DNA from: JBBUX01 sp037445775 | Lineage (GTDB): Bacteria; Actinomycetota; Coriobacteriia; Anaerosomatales; PHET01 | Assembly (NCBI GenBank): GCA_037445775.1 | Contig: JBBIJX010000057.1 | Span: 1 to 10,331, forward strand | Direction: 5' to 3' | DNA: 10,331 bases | Shown here: positions 1 through 7,495 of the stretch, one piece after another | How positions within the stretch are numbered: position 1 is the first letter of the stretch | How the letters are laid out: each line of letters starts with the position of its first letter | Notes under the pieces: model-generated | What the model saw: only the letters and a program-made list of their open reading frames with translations | Databases searched by the model: none | What the model was told of the DNA's origin: nothing | Translations under genes and position numbers: made by a program

Positions 1-2424
1 CGAGGTCAGCTGGACCTCGATGCCATCTCGTCGAGGTTCCCGCTGTTTCGCATCGTGCGTGAGGCGTCGGAGCGCAGCTTCGCTCTCCACGACTCCGCCG
101 TCGAAGCACTAGTGAATGAACAGACGCAGACCCCCGCTCGAGAACGGGTGAGTGCTGTTGAGTGGTCGCTCATGCTGCTTGAAGGTCGATGCGATTTGCA
201 GAGGTGCGTCGAGATTCTCACCCGCCTCGGCGACGACCACTCAAGAATCGATTGGCTGCGCAAACTGCAGCCCAGCGCGGCCGAGACCGTCGACGTCGAG
301 AGTCTGCTGCAGCTGATTGAGTCTGTGCCCGTGCGCATGGTCATGGACTCGCCGCGGGTTCTCGCGCTGTGGGCGCGCGGTTTGCATTGCGTCGCACGTG
401 ACGATAGCGCCATCGCGAAGGCGAGTGCCGCTTGTCATCTGGCGGAGCACCTCAAGGACACCGAGACCCTGACAGCGTCGCGCGTGGTGTGGATCGACTC
501 CTTGTGTCGGCTGGAGCGGTACGGAGAGGCGGTTGAGCTGGCGGACCGGTGGAACGCTCAGAAGTGGCAGTCGAGGCAGCTTTCCTTCGTACTCGCTCGG
601 GCTACGTTGCTCACGTACGTCGGTCGCATGGAGGAGGCGAGGAGCGCTTTGCGCTTGCTGCCGGACGGCGATCTGGTGGATTGCTCGGAGCAAGACAGGG
701 TGCGCTTGGCCCATTCGCGGATGGCTTTTGACGCACTGTGTGAGGGTGACTGGGCGACGTACGTGAGGAAGGCGGGCGTATTGCTTCCGGACGCGCAGCG
801 GTGGCTTACGGATCGTCTGAGAGTCCGCGGGAACCTCGGCATTGCGCTCATGGAGTTGGGCCGTCTGGATCGATCCCTCTCAGCGCTCACGTACGTGACG
901 AAGCACGGGCCCGACCACTTCGCAGCTAGCTACGCTCCCTTCATCGGTGTCGTGCTCGGTGTTCAGGGAAGAGTCGGCGATGGCCTGGATGCGGCGCTTG
1001 ATGGTCTCAGGCTCGGCTACGTTGTCGGCATGGAAGCGGATGCCGCAGGCAATCGCACATACCTAGCGGTCCTGCTCAGGGCATGCGGGGACCTCGAGGG
1101 CGCGCTGTCGCATGCGGAGCGCGCGTTCGAGCGCCTGTGTACCGTGGACTACATGGGGTGGAGACGACTCGCCGCACTTGAGGTGGCCGCGTCGCTGCTC
1201 GCTCTCGGAGATGTCGCTGCGGCGAGGCGCTGGACGGGCACGGTGCTCGACGAGGGCGTGGACACCGATCCCTACAAGGCCCTACGGGCGGCGATGGTGC
1301 TCGCTGAGTGCGATCGGCGTGACGGCGCGCTCGACGAGGGCATCGCGCGACTCGCGAACTATCGCGACCACATACTGAGCGAGAACTCCAACTGGCAGAT
1401 CGCGATGTATGCGAGGGCGTTTCCCGGCCTGCTCGGCATGTTCACGGCCGCAGTGGGCGCTGACGAACTGCCCGTTCACATGCTGCGCATGGTGCTGCCC
1501 GAACACGCCGAGGCCGCTCTGCAGGCGTCGCGCGGGTGGCTTGATCCGACCGAATGGTGCCGGCTCGGCACCCGCCTGCTCGGCGAGGCAGAGTTCGCCC
1601 GCCTCGAGCAGCGCAGTGGAAACCCGGTCTGTCGCGTTCGGCTGTTCGGCGGGCTCGAGGTCAAGCTCGCGGGTCGGGCGTTGCGCGAACGTGACTGGAA
1701 GAAGCGCAAGGCACGGCTGCTGTTCGCCATGCTCGTCGCGCGCCGGGGCCAGGAGGTCCCGCGTGATCACGTGCTCGAGTACCTGTGGCCGGAGCTTTCT
1801 GAAGACCGTGCCCGCAACAACTTCTACGTCGCGTGGAGCGCGATGAAGGCAGCGCTGATGGGCTCGGCGCAGCGAGCGGAGACGTGTCCGTATCTGGAGA
1901 ACAAGGGCGGCCGCTTGCGCATAGTCACCAATGCGGTGCGCTCCGACCTCGACGACCTCGATGAGACGCTCCTCGAGGCTCGCGCCGCCGAGGAGGCCGG
2001 GGACATCGACCAGGCGCTTGAGGCGTACGTGCGGATATCGGGCATCTACCGCGGCGAAGTCCTGTGCGGTGACGTCTACGACGACTGGTTCGCTGGGCTG
2101 CGCGAGAAGTATCGCCACGAGTTCGTCGGTGCGATGCAGCGAGCGGCGGAGCTACTCCTCGAGCGCGACGATCCTTGCGAAGCGCAGGTCTACGTGCGCA
2201 GGGCGCTGCAGGTCGACCCCATGCGTGAGGACCTCTACCAGTTGGCGATGCGCTGCGGGATCGCGGCCGGCCAGAGGAGCAGCGCCATCGAGGCGTTCCT
2301 TCAGCTGAGGGAGCGGCTCTCAGAGGATCTGGGGCTCGACCCGTCAGCGGAGTCCTTCGAGCTCTACCAGGAGATCCTCGTGATGGAGGATAGCCCCCGC
2401 TATGACGATTTCGGCCTCTCCTGA
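1..2424 (+). CDS. BTAD (SARP-type) transcriptional regulator, STAND/MalT-like architecture, 5' end missing
   Basis: The frame is open from the first base, so the GTG at 55 is internal and the true start lies upstream of the window; 807 residues are visible. Residues 13-35 (FPLFRIV, then a SFALHDSAVEALV-like stretch) resemble the end of the winged helix that follows the NTPase module in MalT-type STAND regulators, so an NTPase domain upstream is likely (inference). Residues about 40-540 are alpha-helical and repeat-like (TPR type), the usual ligand- or partner-sensing part. Residues 544-640 form an OmpR-like winged helix (VRLFGGLEVKLAGR, then DWKKRKARLLFAMLV, then the recognition-helix region around RARNNFYVAWSAMKAAL). 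Residues about 646-795 match the BTAD fold (YRGEVLCGD, YDDWFAGLREKY, ALQVDPMREDLYQLAM, LSEDLGLDPSAESFELYQEIL). Stop is TGA. It acts as a cytoplasmic DNA-binding regulator; the target is unknown, but a SARP-like repeat lies 13 bp after the stop. Family is secure, ligand and regulon are not. Confidence 0.9.
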   Translation, partial: RGQLDLDAISSRFPLFRIVREASERSFALHDSAVEALVNEQTQTPARERVSAVEWSLMLLEGRCDLQRCVEILTRLGDDHSRIDWLRKLQPSAAETVDVESLLQLIESVPVRMVMDSPRVLALWARGLHCVARDDSAIAKASAACHLAEHLKDTETLTASRVVWIDSLCRLERYGEAVELADRWNAQKWQSRQLSFVLARATLLTYVGRMEEARSALRLLPDGDLVDCSEQDRVRLAHSRMAFDALCEGDWATYVRKAGVLLPDAQRWLTDRLRVRGNLGIALMELGRLDRSLSALTYVTKHGPDHFAASYAPFIGVVLGVQGRVGDGLDAALDGLRLGYVVGMEADAAGNRTYLAVLLRACGDLEGALSHAERAFERLCTVDYMGWRRLAALEVAASLLALGDVAAARRWTGTVLDEGVDTDPYKALRAAMVLAECDRRDGALDEGIARLANYRDHILSENSNWQIAMYARAFPGLLGMFTAAVGADELPVHMLRMVLPEHAEAALQASRGWLDPTEWCRLGTRLLGEAEFARLEQRSGNPVCRVRLFGGLEVKLAGRALRERDWKKRKARLLFAMLVARRGQEVPRDHVLEYLWPELSEDRARNNFYVAWSAMKAALMGSAQRAETCPYLENKGGRLRIVTNAVRSDLDDLDETLLEARAAEEAGDIDQALEAYVRISGIYRGEVLCGDVYDDWFAGLREKYRHEFVGAMQRAAELLLERDDPCEAQVYVRRALQVDPMREDLYQLAMRCGIAAGQRSSAIEAFLQLRERLSEDLGLDPSAESFELYQEILVMEDSPRYDDFGLS

Positions 2425-2436
2425 CCTTCCCGTCTG

Positions 2437-2481
2437 CGGCAAGGCGCTGGTAAGAAAGTGGTAAGACGCGCTTGTTAGGGT
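2437..2481 (+). promoter_or_regulatory. SARP-like operator: 11-bp phased direct repeats plus extended -10
   Basis: TGGTAAGA occurs perfectly at 2448-2455 and 2459-2466, an 11-bp period (7-mer core GGTAAGA with a 4-bp spacer). A third degenerate copy, CGGCAAGG at 2437-2444, is in the same 11-bp phase. Nine bp after the last repeat comes TGTTAGGGT (2473-2481), a plausible extended -10 (TGnTAGGGT). Known SARP regulators bind heptamer direct repeats with 4-bp spacers whose last copy lies about 8 bp upstream of the -10, replacing the -35. The match in geometry, the absence of a consensus -35, and the position 13 bp after a gene for a BTAD/winged-helix protein make this a candidate binding site for that regulator or a paralogue. 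Binding is inferred from layout only. Confidence 0.55.
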
Positions 2482-2662
2482 TGTCTCGGATCGGAAGACC
2501 CCCGATTCAGCACAGGGCTCGTCGGGCTTCCCAGACAAGGGACCACGCGGGCGGGGCGCAGCTCATTGCAGGTGTGGAGCGGGAGACACTCCAGAGGGGC
2601 ACCGATCGAGCTGGCAGCATCTCCGTCCGGGCCCGATGGGTCGTGTGCGCCACCGCCTATGG

Positions 2663-2690
2663 AGAGCCCGTGAGGCTCCCAGGCGGCTCT
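2663..2690 (+). other. Two mutually exclusive stems upstream of secA promoter
   Basis: GAGCC (2664-2668) can pair with GGCTC (2674-2678) across a 5-nt loop. The same arm, extended to AGAGCC (2663-2668), can instead pair with GGCTCT (2685-2690). No run of T follows either stem, so a classical intrinsic terminator is not supported. It could be a leader switch, a weak pause site, or chance in GC-rich DNA. Confidence 0.25.
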
Positions 2691-2698
2691 TAGCGCTG

Positions 2699-2707
2699 TG
2701 CTAGAAT
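2699..2707 (+). promoter_or_regulatory. Probable secA promoter, extended -10
   Basis: TGCTAGAAT fits an extended -10 (TGn followed by TAGAAT), a good sigma-70/SigA-type element. No TTGACA-like -35 is visible at the usual 16-18 bp distance, which extended -10 promoters tolerate. A start near 2714 would give a leader of about 45 nt before secA. The same seven bases TGCTAGA recur in front of the gene starting at 10259. Confidence 0.5.
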
Positions 2708-2742
2708 CACGCTTGCTCTCCACTCCGAACACTCCAGACCCC

Positions 2743-2748
2743 AGAAGG
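2743..2748 (+). promoter_or_regulatory. secA ribosome binding site
   Basis: AGAAGG lies 11 nt upstream of the ATG at 2760. The spacing is slightly long but this is the only purine-rich Shine-Dalgarno-like motif close to the start, and it supports the ATG that also gives the conserved SecA N-terminus. Confidence 0.5.
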
Positions 2749-2759
2749 TCGAGTCACCC

Positions 2760-5522
2760 ATGGTCAATATCCTGCAGAAGCTCCTCACGTTTGGTGAGGG
2801 CAAGCAGCTCCGCGCCTACGAGGGGCTCGTCGTGCGCGTGAACGAACTCGAGCCTGAGACGGAGGCGCTGTCCGATGCGGAGCTTGCGGCCCGGACGCCC
2901 GAGCTGCGCGAGCGCATCGAGCGCGGCGAGGATCTGAGCTCTATCCTTCCCGAGGCGTTCGCCGTGATGCGAGAGGCTTCGAGGCGTGCCCTGGGCATGC
3001 GCCACTTCGACGTGCAGCTCATCGGCGGCATGGTTCTCAACGACGGCATGATCGCCGAGATGAAGACCGGTGAGGGCAAGACGCTTGTCGCCACGCTGGC
3101 CGGCTATCTCAACGCGCTGACCGGATCGGGTGTCCATGTCGTGACGGTCAACGACTACCTCGCCAAGCGCGACAGCGAGTGGATGGGCCGCGCGTACCGC
3201 GCGCTAGGCATGGAGGTCGGTCTCATCCAGTCGCAGATGGATCCGTCGGTTCGCGTGCCGGCGTACCGGGCTGACGTCACCTACGGCACGAACGCGGAGT
3301 TCGGCTTCGACTACTTGCGCGACAACATGGTCGTCCGCGCGCAAGATCGTGTGCAGCGAGGACACAACTACGCGATTGTCGACGAGGTCGATTCGATCCT
3401 CATTGACGAGGCGCGCACCCCGCTCATCATCAGCGGCGCGGGTACCAAGTCGGCCAGCACCTACAAGGACTTCGCGAAGGTCGCCCCCCGGCTGCGTGAG
3501 GGGGTCGACTTCGAACTCGACGAGGCGAAGCGCACCATCGCGCCCACTGAGACAGGCATCAAGAAGGTCGAGCAGACGCTCGGCATCGACGACATCTACA
3601 TGGATCCGTCCGGTCAGCTCGTGAACCACCTGCAGCAGGCGCTCAAGGCCCAGTTCATGTTCAAGCGTGACGTCGACTACGTCGTCTCGGACGGCGAGGT
3701 GCTCATCGTCGACGAGTTCACCGGCCGCCTCATGTATGGGCGCCGCTACTCCGAGGGCTTGCACCAAGCGATCGAAGCCAAGGAGCGCGTGCATGTGCGC
3801 GAGGAGAACCAGACGCTCGCGACGATCACGCTGCAGAACTACTTCCGCATGTACACCAAGCTCTCGGGTATGACCGGTACCGCTGTCACCGAGGACCAGG
3901 AGTTCCGCGAGATCTACAAGCTGCCGGTCATGGTCATCCCCACGAATCGTCCCATGGTCCGCGACGACCGCAACGACCTCGTCTACCGAACAGTGCCGGC
4001 GAAGTTCAACGCGGCTGTCGAGGAGATCGTCGAGCGGCACGAAGCTGGGCAGCCTTGCCTCGTGGGCACGATCTCGATCGAGAACTCCGAGAAGCTCGCG
4101 CGGCTGCTACAGAAGCGTGGCATCAAGCACAACGTCCTCAACGCGAAGTTCCACGAGCAAGAGGCGCACATCATCGCGCAGGCCGGCCGCGCGGGTGCGG
4201 TCACGATCGCGACGAACATGGCGGGTCGTGGCACCGACATCATCCTAGGCGGGAACCCCGAGTTCCTGTGGGAGGATATCGTCCGCGAAAAGGGCATACA
4301 GCCCGACGAGGCGACCGAGGAACAGCACGCGGAGGCCCTCGAGCAGGCGAAGCGTATCTGTGCCGACGAGCACGTCCAGGTAGTCGACGCTGGCGGGCTC
4401 GCGGTCATCGGCACCGAGCGCCATGAATCACGGCGCATCGACAACCAGCTCCGCGGACGCTCCGGTCGCCAGGGAGACCCGGGCGTGAGCACCTTCTACC
4501 TGTCGCTCGAGGACGACCTCATGCGCTTGTTCGGCGGTGACCGGATGGACCGAGTCTCCGCCTTCATGGCGCGCACGGAGATCCCCGACGACATGCCCAT
4601 CCAAGCCGGGATGGTCTCAAAGGCGGTCGAAAGCGCACAGCGTCAGATCGAGACGATGAACTTCGCCGCGCGCAAGCACGTGCTCGAGTACGACGACGTC
4701 ATGAACAAGCAGCGCGAGTCGATCTACAAGGAGCGGCAGCGCGTGCTCGACGGAAAGGACATCCACGAGCGCGTTGAGAACATGATCGGCGACGTCATCG
4801 CGTCGAACGTGCTCGTGTTCTGTCCCGAGCGCACCTACGCCGAGGATTGGGACTGGGACGGGCTCAACGCGTGGTATCGCGACCTGACCGGACTCGACGC
4901 CGCTGTCGTCAAGGCCGCGGGCGACGGCGTCGAGAACCCGCATGAGCTCGCGGGTGAGCTGTCGGAGGTGGCGCTCGAGGCCTACTCCGCCAAGGAGAGC
5001 GAGATCGGGCCGGAGAACCTCCGCGAGCTCGAGCGCCACGTCATGCTGCGCATCCTCGACGCGCGCTGGATGGAGCACCTCCAGGAGATGGACTACCTCA
5101 AGGAGGGCATCGGTCTGCGCGCGATGGGTCAGCGCGATCCGAAGGTCGAGTACAAGAACGAGGCCTACGACATGTTCGCGGCGATGGTCGAAGGCATCAA
5201 CGAGGACTTCCTGCGCACCATGATGCACATGCAGGTCGCCATCGAGCCCGAGCCCGTCGGAGCGCCCGCGCTCGACAACGTGAGCTACTCTGCGCCCAGC
5301 GAATCGACGATCTTCGCTGGAGCTATGGAAGCGGTCGCCACTGCGGGCGTGAGCGCGCCCTCGCCCGATGCCATAGCGGCGGCGGCGGCGGTCGCCGGGG
5401 GTTCGGCGAAGGCCGCGACCGTGGTCAAGGACAAGGCCGATCCGTGGGCGAACGTGGGGCGTAACGACCCGTGCCCGTGCGGGAGCGGCATGAAGTACAA
5501 GAAGTGCCACGGGGCAGGGTAG
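2760..5522 (+). CDS. secA: Preprotein translocase motor ATPase SecA
   Basis: SecA is the peripheral ATPase that pushes unfolded preproteins through SecYEG. All landmarks are present in this 920-residue protein, a normal family length: Walker A MKTGEGKT (101-108), Walker B DEVD (208-211), DEART (216-220), the MTGTA motif (371-375), NMAGRGTD (486-493) and RRIDNQLRGRSGRQGDPG (558-575). The two-helix finger reads LRAMGQRDP, with Met789 where E. coli has Tyr, as in actinobacterial SecA1. An Ala-rich linker (about 865-895) leads to an intact C-terminal SEC-C zinc motif, Cys905, Cys907, Cys916 and His917, which in other bacteria binds SecB, ribosomes or lipids. The start ATG gives the usual N-terminus (MVNILQKLLTFGEGK). 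It is the first gene of a tightly packed set and stops with TAG 15 bp before prfB. Promoter and RBS candidates lie just upstream. Identification is certain. Confidence 0.99.
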   Translation: MVNILQKLLTFGEGKQLRAYEGLVVRVNELEPETEALSDAELAARTPELRERIERGEDLSSILPEAFAVMREASRRALGMRHFDVQLIGGMVLNDGMIAEMKTGEGKTLVATLAGYLNALTGSGVHVVTVNDYLAKRDSEWMGRAYRALGMEVGLIQSQMDPSVRVPAYRADVTYGTNAEFGFDYLRDNMVVRAQDRVQRGHNYAIVDEVDSILIDEARTPLIISGAGTKSASTYKDFAKVAPRLREGVDFELDEAKRTIAPTETGIKKVEQTLGIDDIYMDPSGQLVNHLQQALKAQFMFKRDVDYVVSDGEVLIVDEFTGRLMYGRRYSEGLHQAIEAKERVHVREENQTLATITLQNYFRMYTKLSGMTGTAVTEDQEFREIYKLPVMVIPTNRPMVRDDRNDLVYRTVPAKFNAAVEEIVERHEAGQPCLVGTISIENSEKLARLLQKRGIKHNVLNAKFHEQEAHIIAQAGRAGAVTIATNMAGRGTDIILGGNPEFLWEDIVREKGIQPDEATEEQHAEALEQAKRICADEHVQVVDAGGLAVIGTERHESRRIDNQLRGRSGRQGDPGVSTFYLSLEDDLMRLFGGDRMDRVSAFMARTEIPDDMPIQAGMVSKAVESAQRQIETMNFAARKHVLEYDDVMNKQRESIYKERQRVLDGKDIHERVENMIGDVIASNVLVFCPERTYAEDWDWDGLNAWYRDLTGLDAAVVKAAGDGVENPHELAGELSEVALEAYSAKESEIGPENLRELERHVMLRILDARWMEHLQEMDYLKEGIGLRAMGQRDPKVEYKNEAYDMFAAMVEGINEDFLRTMMHMQVAIEPEPVGAPALDNVSYSAPSESTIFAGAMEAVATAGVSAPSPDAIAAAAAVAGGSAKAATVVKDKADPWANVGRNDPCPCGSGMKYKKCHGAG

Positions 5523-5537
5523 GCTGGCCAACGCGTC

Positions 5538-6674
5538 ATGGAGAACCGCTCATCTGACATCACCGCGCTCCGCGACCGCGTCAGGCGCATGGGCGAGTAC
5601 CTGCACCTCGATGCCAAGCGGGCTGAGCTCGCGAAGCTCGACGAGCGCGCGGCCGCGCCCGACTTCTGGGACGACCAGACCGCGGCGCAGGTGCTCATGG
5701 CACAGGCAGCCGGTGTGCGCGACGAGATCGAGGCCTTCGAGAGTGTGCTCTCGGCGCTCGATGACGCAGACGCCGCCAACGAGCTTGCGGTGTCAGAGGG
5801 CGACGAGGAGCTTGCGGCAGAAGTCGTTGCCTCTCTCGCCGACATCGCCAGGCGCACCGACGCGCTCGAGGTTTCGAGCTGGTTCACCGGAGAGTTCGAC
5901 GCGGGCGATGCGATCCTGACCGTAACGCCCGGCCAAGGCGGGCTCGAAGCCCAGGACTGGGCCTCGATGCTGCTCCGCATGTACACGAAATACTGTGAGC
6001 GCAAGAAGTGGAAGCTCGATTTGCACGACGCGCCTGCGGGCGTCGAACTCGGCATCGACCGCGCGGTGTTCACGGTGCATGGCCGGAACGCCTACGGCAT
6101 GCTCACGAGCGAGATGGGTGTGCACCGCCTCGTGCGCATCAGCCCCACCGACGAGAAGAAGCGGAGGCAGACCACGTTCGCGGGTATCGAGGTCCTGCCG
6201 GTCCTGCCGGACGATGTCGATGTGGAGATCCGCGAAGACGATCTTCGCATCGACGTCTATCGCTCGAGCGGGCCTGGCGGCCAGAGCGTGAACACGACGG
6301 ACTCGGCGGTGCGCATCACGCACATGCCCACCGGCATCGTTGTGACGTGCCAGAATGAGAAGTCGCAGCACAAGAACAAGGATGCCGCGATGAAGATCCT
6401 GCGCTCGCGGCTGTACGAGCTCGAGAAGGAAAAGCGCGAGGCCGAGCTCGACGAGCTGCGCGGCCCCAAGCGCGAAATCACCTTCGGCAGCCAGATCCGC
6501 AACTACGTCCTCTACCCCTACCAGATGGTGAAGGACGTGCGCACGTCACTCGAGACAGGCAACGTCGACGCCGTGCTCGACGGCGACATCGACGCGTTCG
6601 TGGTTGGCTACCATCGCTGGCGGGTCCACAACGAACAGGCCGCCGAGGTGGGTGCGGCCACCGGGGAGGCGTGA
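5538..6674 (+). CDS. prfB: Peptide chain release factor 2 (RF2)
   Basis: RF2 reads UGA and UAA stop codons in the ribosomal A site and releases the finished peptide. The 378-residue protein has the catalytic GGQ (247-249, in SGPGGQSVN) and the RF2 layout with WDD in the N-terminal helical domain (PDFWDD) and the HRLVRISP-x-D-x4-RRQTTF anticodon loop. At the tripeptide that reads the stop codon it has Ser-Pro-Thr (202-204) rather than the canonical Ser-Pro-Phe; the distance to GGQ is the same 45 residues as in E. coli, so this is a substitution, not a misalignment. The usual in-frame UGA for autoregulatory +1 frameshifting is absent: the corresponding region (GEYLHLDAK) is read straight through. 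No strong Shine-Dalgarno precedes the ATG, so translation may be coupled to secA 15 bp upstream. Next gene follows after 6 bp. RF2 rather than RF1 is favoured by the Ser-Pro start of the tripeptide and the N-terminal region. Confidence 0.96.
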   Translation: MENRSSDITALRDRVRRMGEYLHLDAKRAELAKLDERAAAPDFWDDQTAAQVLMAQAAGVRDEIEAFESVLSALDDADAANELAVSEGDEELAAEVVASLADIARRTDALEVSSWFTGEFDAGDAILTVTPGQGGLEAQDWASMLLRMYTKYCERKKWKLDLHDAPAGVELGIDRAVFTVHGRNAYGMLTSEMGVHRLVRISPTDEKKRRQTTFAGIEVLPVLPDDVDVEIREDDLRIDVYRSSGPGGQSVNTTDSAVRITHMPTGIVVTCQNEKSQHKNKDAAMKILRSRLYELEKEKREAELDELRGPKREITFGSQIRNYVLYPYQMVKDVRTSLETGNVDAVLDGDIDAFVVGYHRWRVHNEQAAEVGAATGEA

Positions 6675-6680
6675 GGACGC

Positions 6681-7493
6681 GTGCGGCTGCTTGCGGACCT
6701 GCACACGCATACCGTCGCCTCCGGCCACGCGTACTCGACGCTCACGGAGAACGTGCAGGCGGCGCGGGCGAGCGGGCTCGAGCTGATCGCGATCACTGAT
6801 CACGGGCCCGCCGTTCCGCAAGGCGCGCATCCCTGGTACTTCTGGAACCTCAAGGCGGCGCCGAGCGTGCTCGACGGCGTCCGCATCCTTAAGGGCTGCG
6901 AGGCGAACCCCGTCACCGGCTCGGACAACGGCATCGACCTGCCCGACGAGGTGCTGCGCGTGCTCGACTTCGTCGCGGTCGGCTTCCACCCGCTCACCGG
7001 CTTCGACGGCCGCGACCGGATCAAGAACACAGAGGCGCTGCTGCGGGTGATCGAGAACCCGCTCGTCGACATGATCACCCACCCCGGAAACGAGCATGAG
7101 TTCCCGGTCGCGATGGAGGCGGTAGTGACTGCGGCGGCCGAGCACCGCGTGATCCTCGAGCTCAACGACCATTCGTTCGCGCCCACGAGCGCACGCGCGA
7201 ACGGCGCCTCGTGCGAGCGCGACTTCGCCGAGGCCGCGTTCGCGGCCGGTGCCCCCATCGCGATCGGAAGCGATGCGCACTACGCGCTGAAGGTAGGGAG
7301 CTTTGAGACCGCGTGTGCGGTGGGCGAGGAGTTCGGCCTCGGCGAGAACGACGTCGTGAACCGCGACGCGAAGACGGTGCTCGCGTTCCTGCTCGCCAAG
7401 CGGGAGCGTCCTCGCCTGGATTCCGGGGGCACGTGGGCGTGGCCGACGGCGACCGGTGATTCACTGGGCGCGGGCCCGACGGGCTCGGTGTAG
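6681..7493 (+). CDS. PHP-domain metal-dependent phosphatase, YcdX family
   Basis: PHP proteins are cytoplasmic phosphoesterases with a trinuclear metal site. The 270-residue sequence follows E. coli YcdX along nearly its whole length: DLHTHTVASGHAYST (6-20), ITDHGP (38-43), KGCEAN (71-76), GFHP (101-104), THPGN (133-137), EL-ND-SF (160-166) and GSDAH (196-200). Predicted metal ligands are therefore His8, His10, His16, His41, Glu74, His103, His134, Asp198 and His200, and all are present, so it should be active. The natural substrate of this family is not settled. The last 25 residues or so (from LDSGGTWAW) are Gly/Pro-rich and not part of the fold. The start is GTG, preceded by GGGGAGG (6662-6668) and GAGG (6673-6676); it begins 6 bp after prfB and ends 2 bp before the next gene, so translational coupling is likely. 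Confidence 0.9.
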   Translation: MRLLADLHTHTVASGHAYSTLTENVQAARASGLELIAITDHGPAVPQGAHPWYFWNLKAAPSVLDGVRILKGCEANPVTGSDNGIDLPDEVLRVLDFVAVGFHPLTGFDGRDRIKNTEALLRVIENPLVDMITHPGNEHEFPVAMEAVVTAAAEHRVILELNDHSFAPTSARANGASCERDFAEAAFAAGAPIAIGSDAHYALKVGSFETACAVGEEFGLGENDVVNRDAKTVLAFLLAKRERPRLDSGGTWAWPTATGDSLGAGPTGSV

Positions 7494-7495
7494 CG

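Larger units (their letters stand above)
2425..2759. other. 335-bp intergenic region between regulator gene and secA
   Basis: No convincing protein gene is seen. The only same-strand reading frame here (2472-2693) has no Shine-Dalgarno sequence, starts inside a probable -10 element, and encodes a basic, low-complexity peptide. The region holds, in order: the 11-bp phased direct repeats with an extended -10 (2437-2481); a small hairpin at 2488-2508 (ATCGG/CCGAT stem extended by a GU and a GC pair, 7-nt loop); about 150 bp of GC-rich sequence in which I see no known riboswitch or RNA motif; a pair of competing stems at 2663-2690; and a second extended -10 at 2699-2707 followed by the secA ribosome binding site. 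A transcript started at the first promoter would carry a leader of about 270 nt into secA. It could instead be a short non-coding RNA; no U-rich terminator supports that. Confidence 0.7.

Noticed and set aside
55..57. GTG at 55 as the start of the regulator gene
   Set aside because: The frame is open to the left edge and the residues before it (FPLFRI) continue a winged-helix-like pattern, so the gene begins outside the window.
1282..2118. 278-codon minus-strand frame opposite the regulator, and similar ones at 3204-4040 and 7280-8176
   Set aside because: All lie opposite well-supported genes and have low-complexity charged translations; they follow from GC-rich third positions.
2663..2690. 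Intrinsic terminator for the regulator gene
   Set aside because: The stems are short, compete with each other, and no T-run follows; the position just before a promoter does not need a terminator.
2472..2693. 73-codon frame in the regulator-secA gap
   Set aside because: The TTG start falls inside the probable -10 element, there is no ribosome binding site, and the product is Arg/Gly-rich without a pattern.
4617..5531. 304-codon minus-strand frame opposite the 3' part of secA
   Set aside because: Antisense to conserved SecA sequence, composition artefact (Arg/Val/His-rich), no ribosome binding site or family resemblance.
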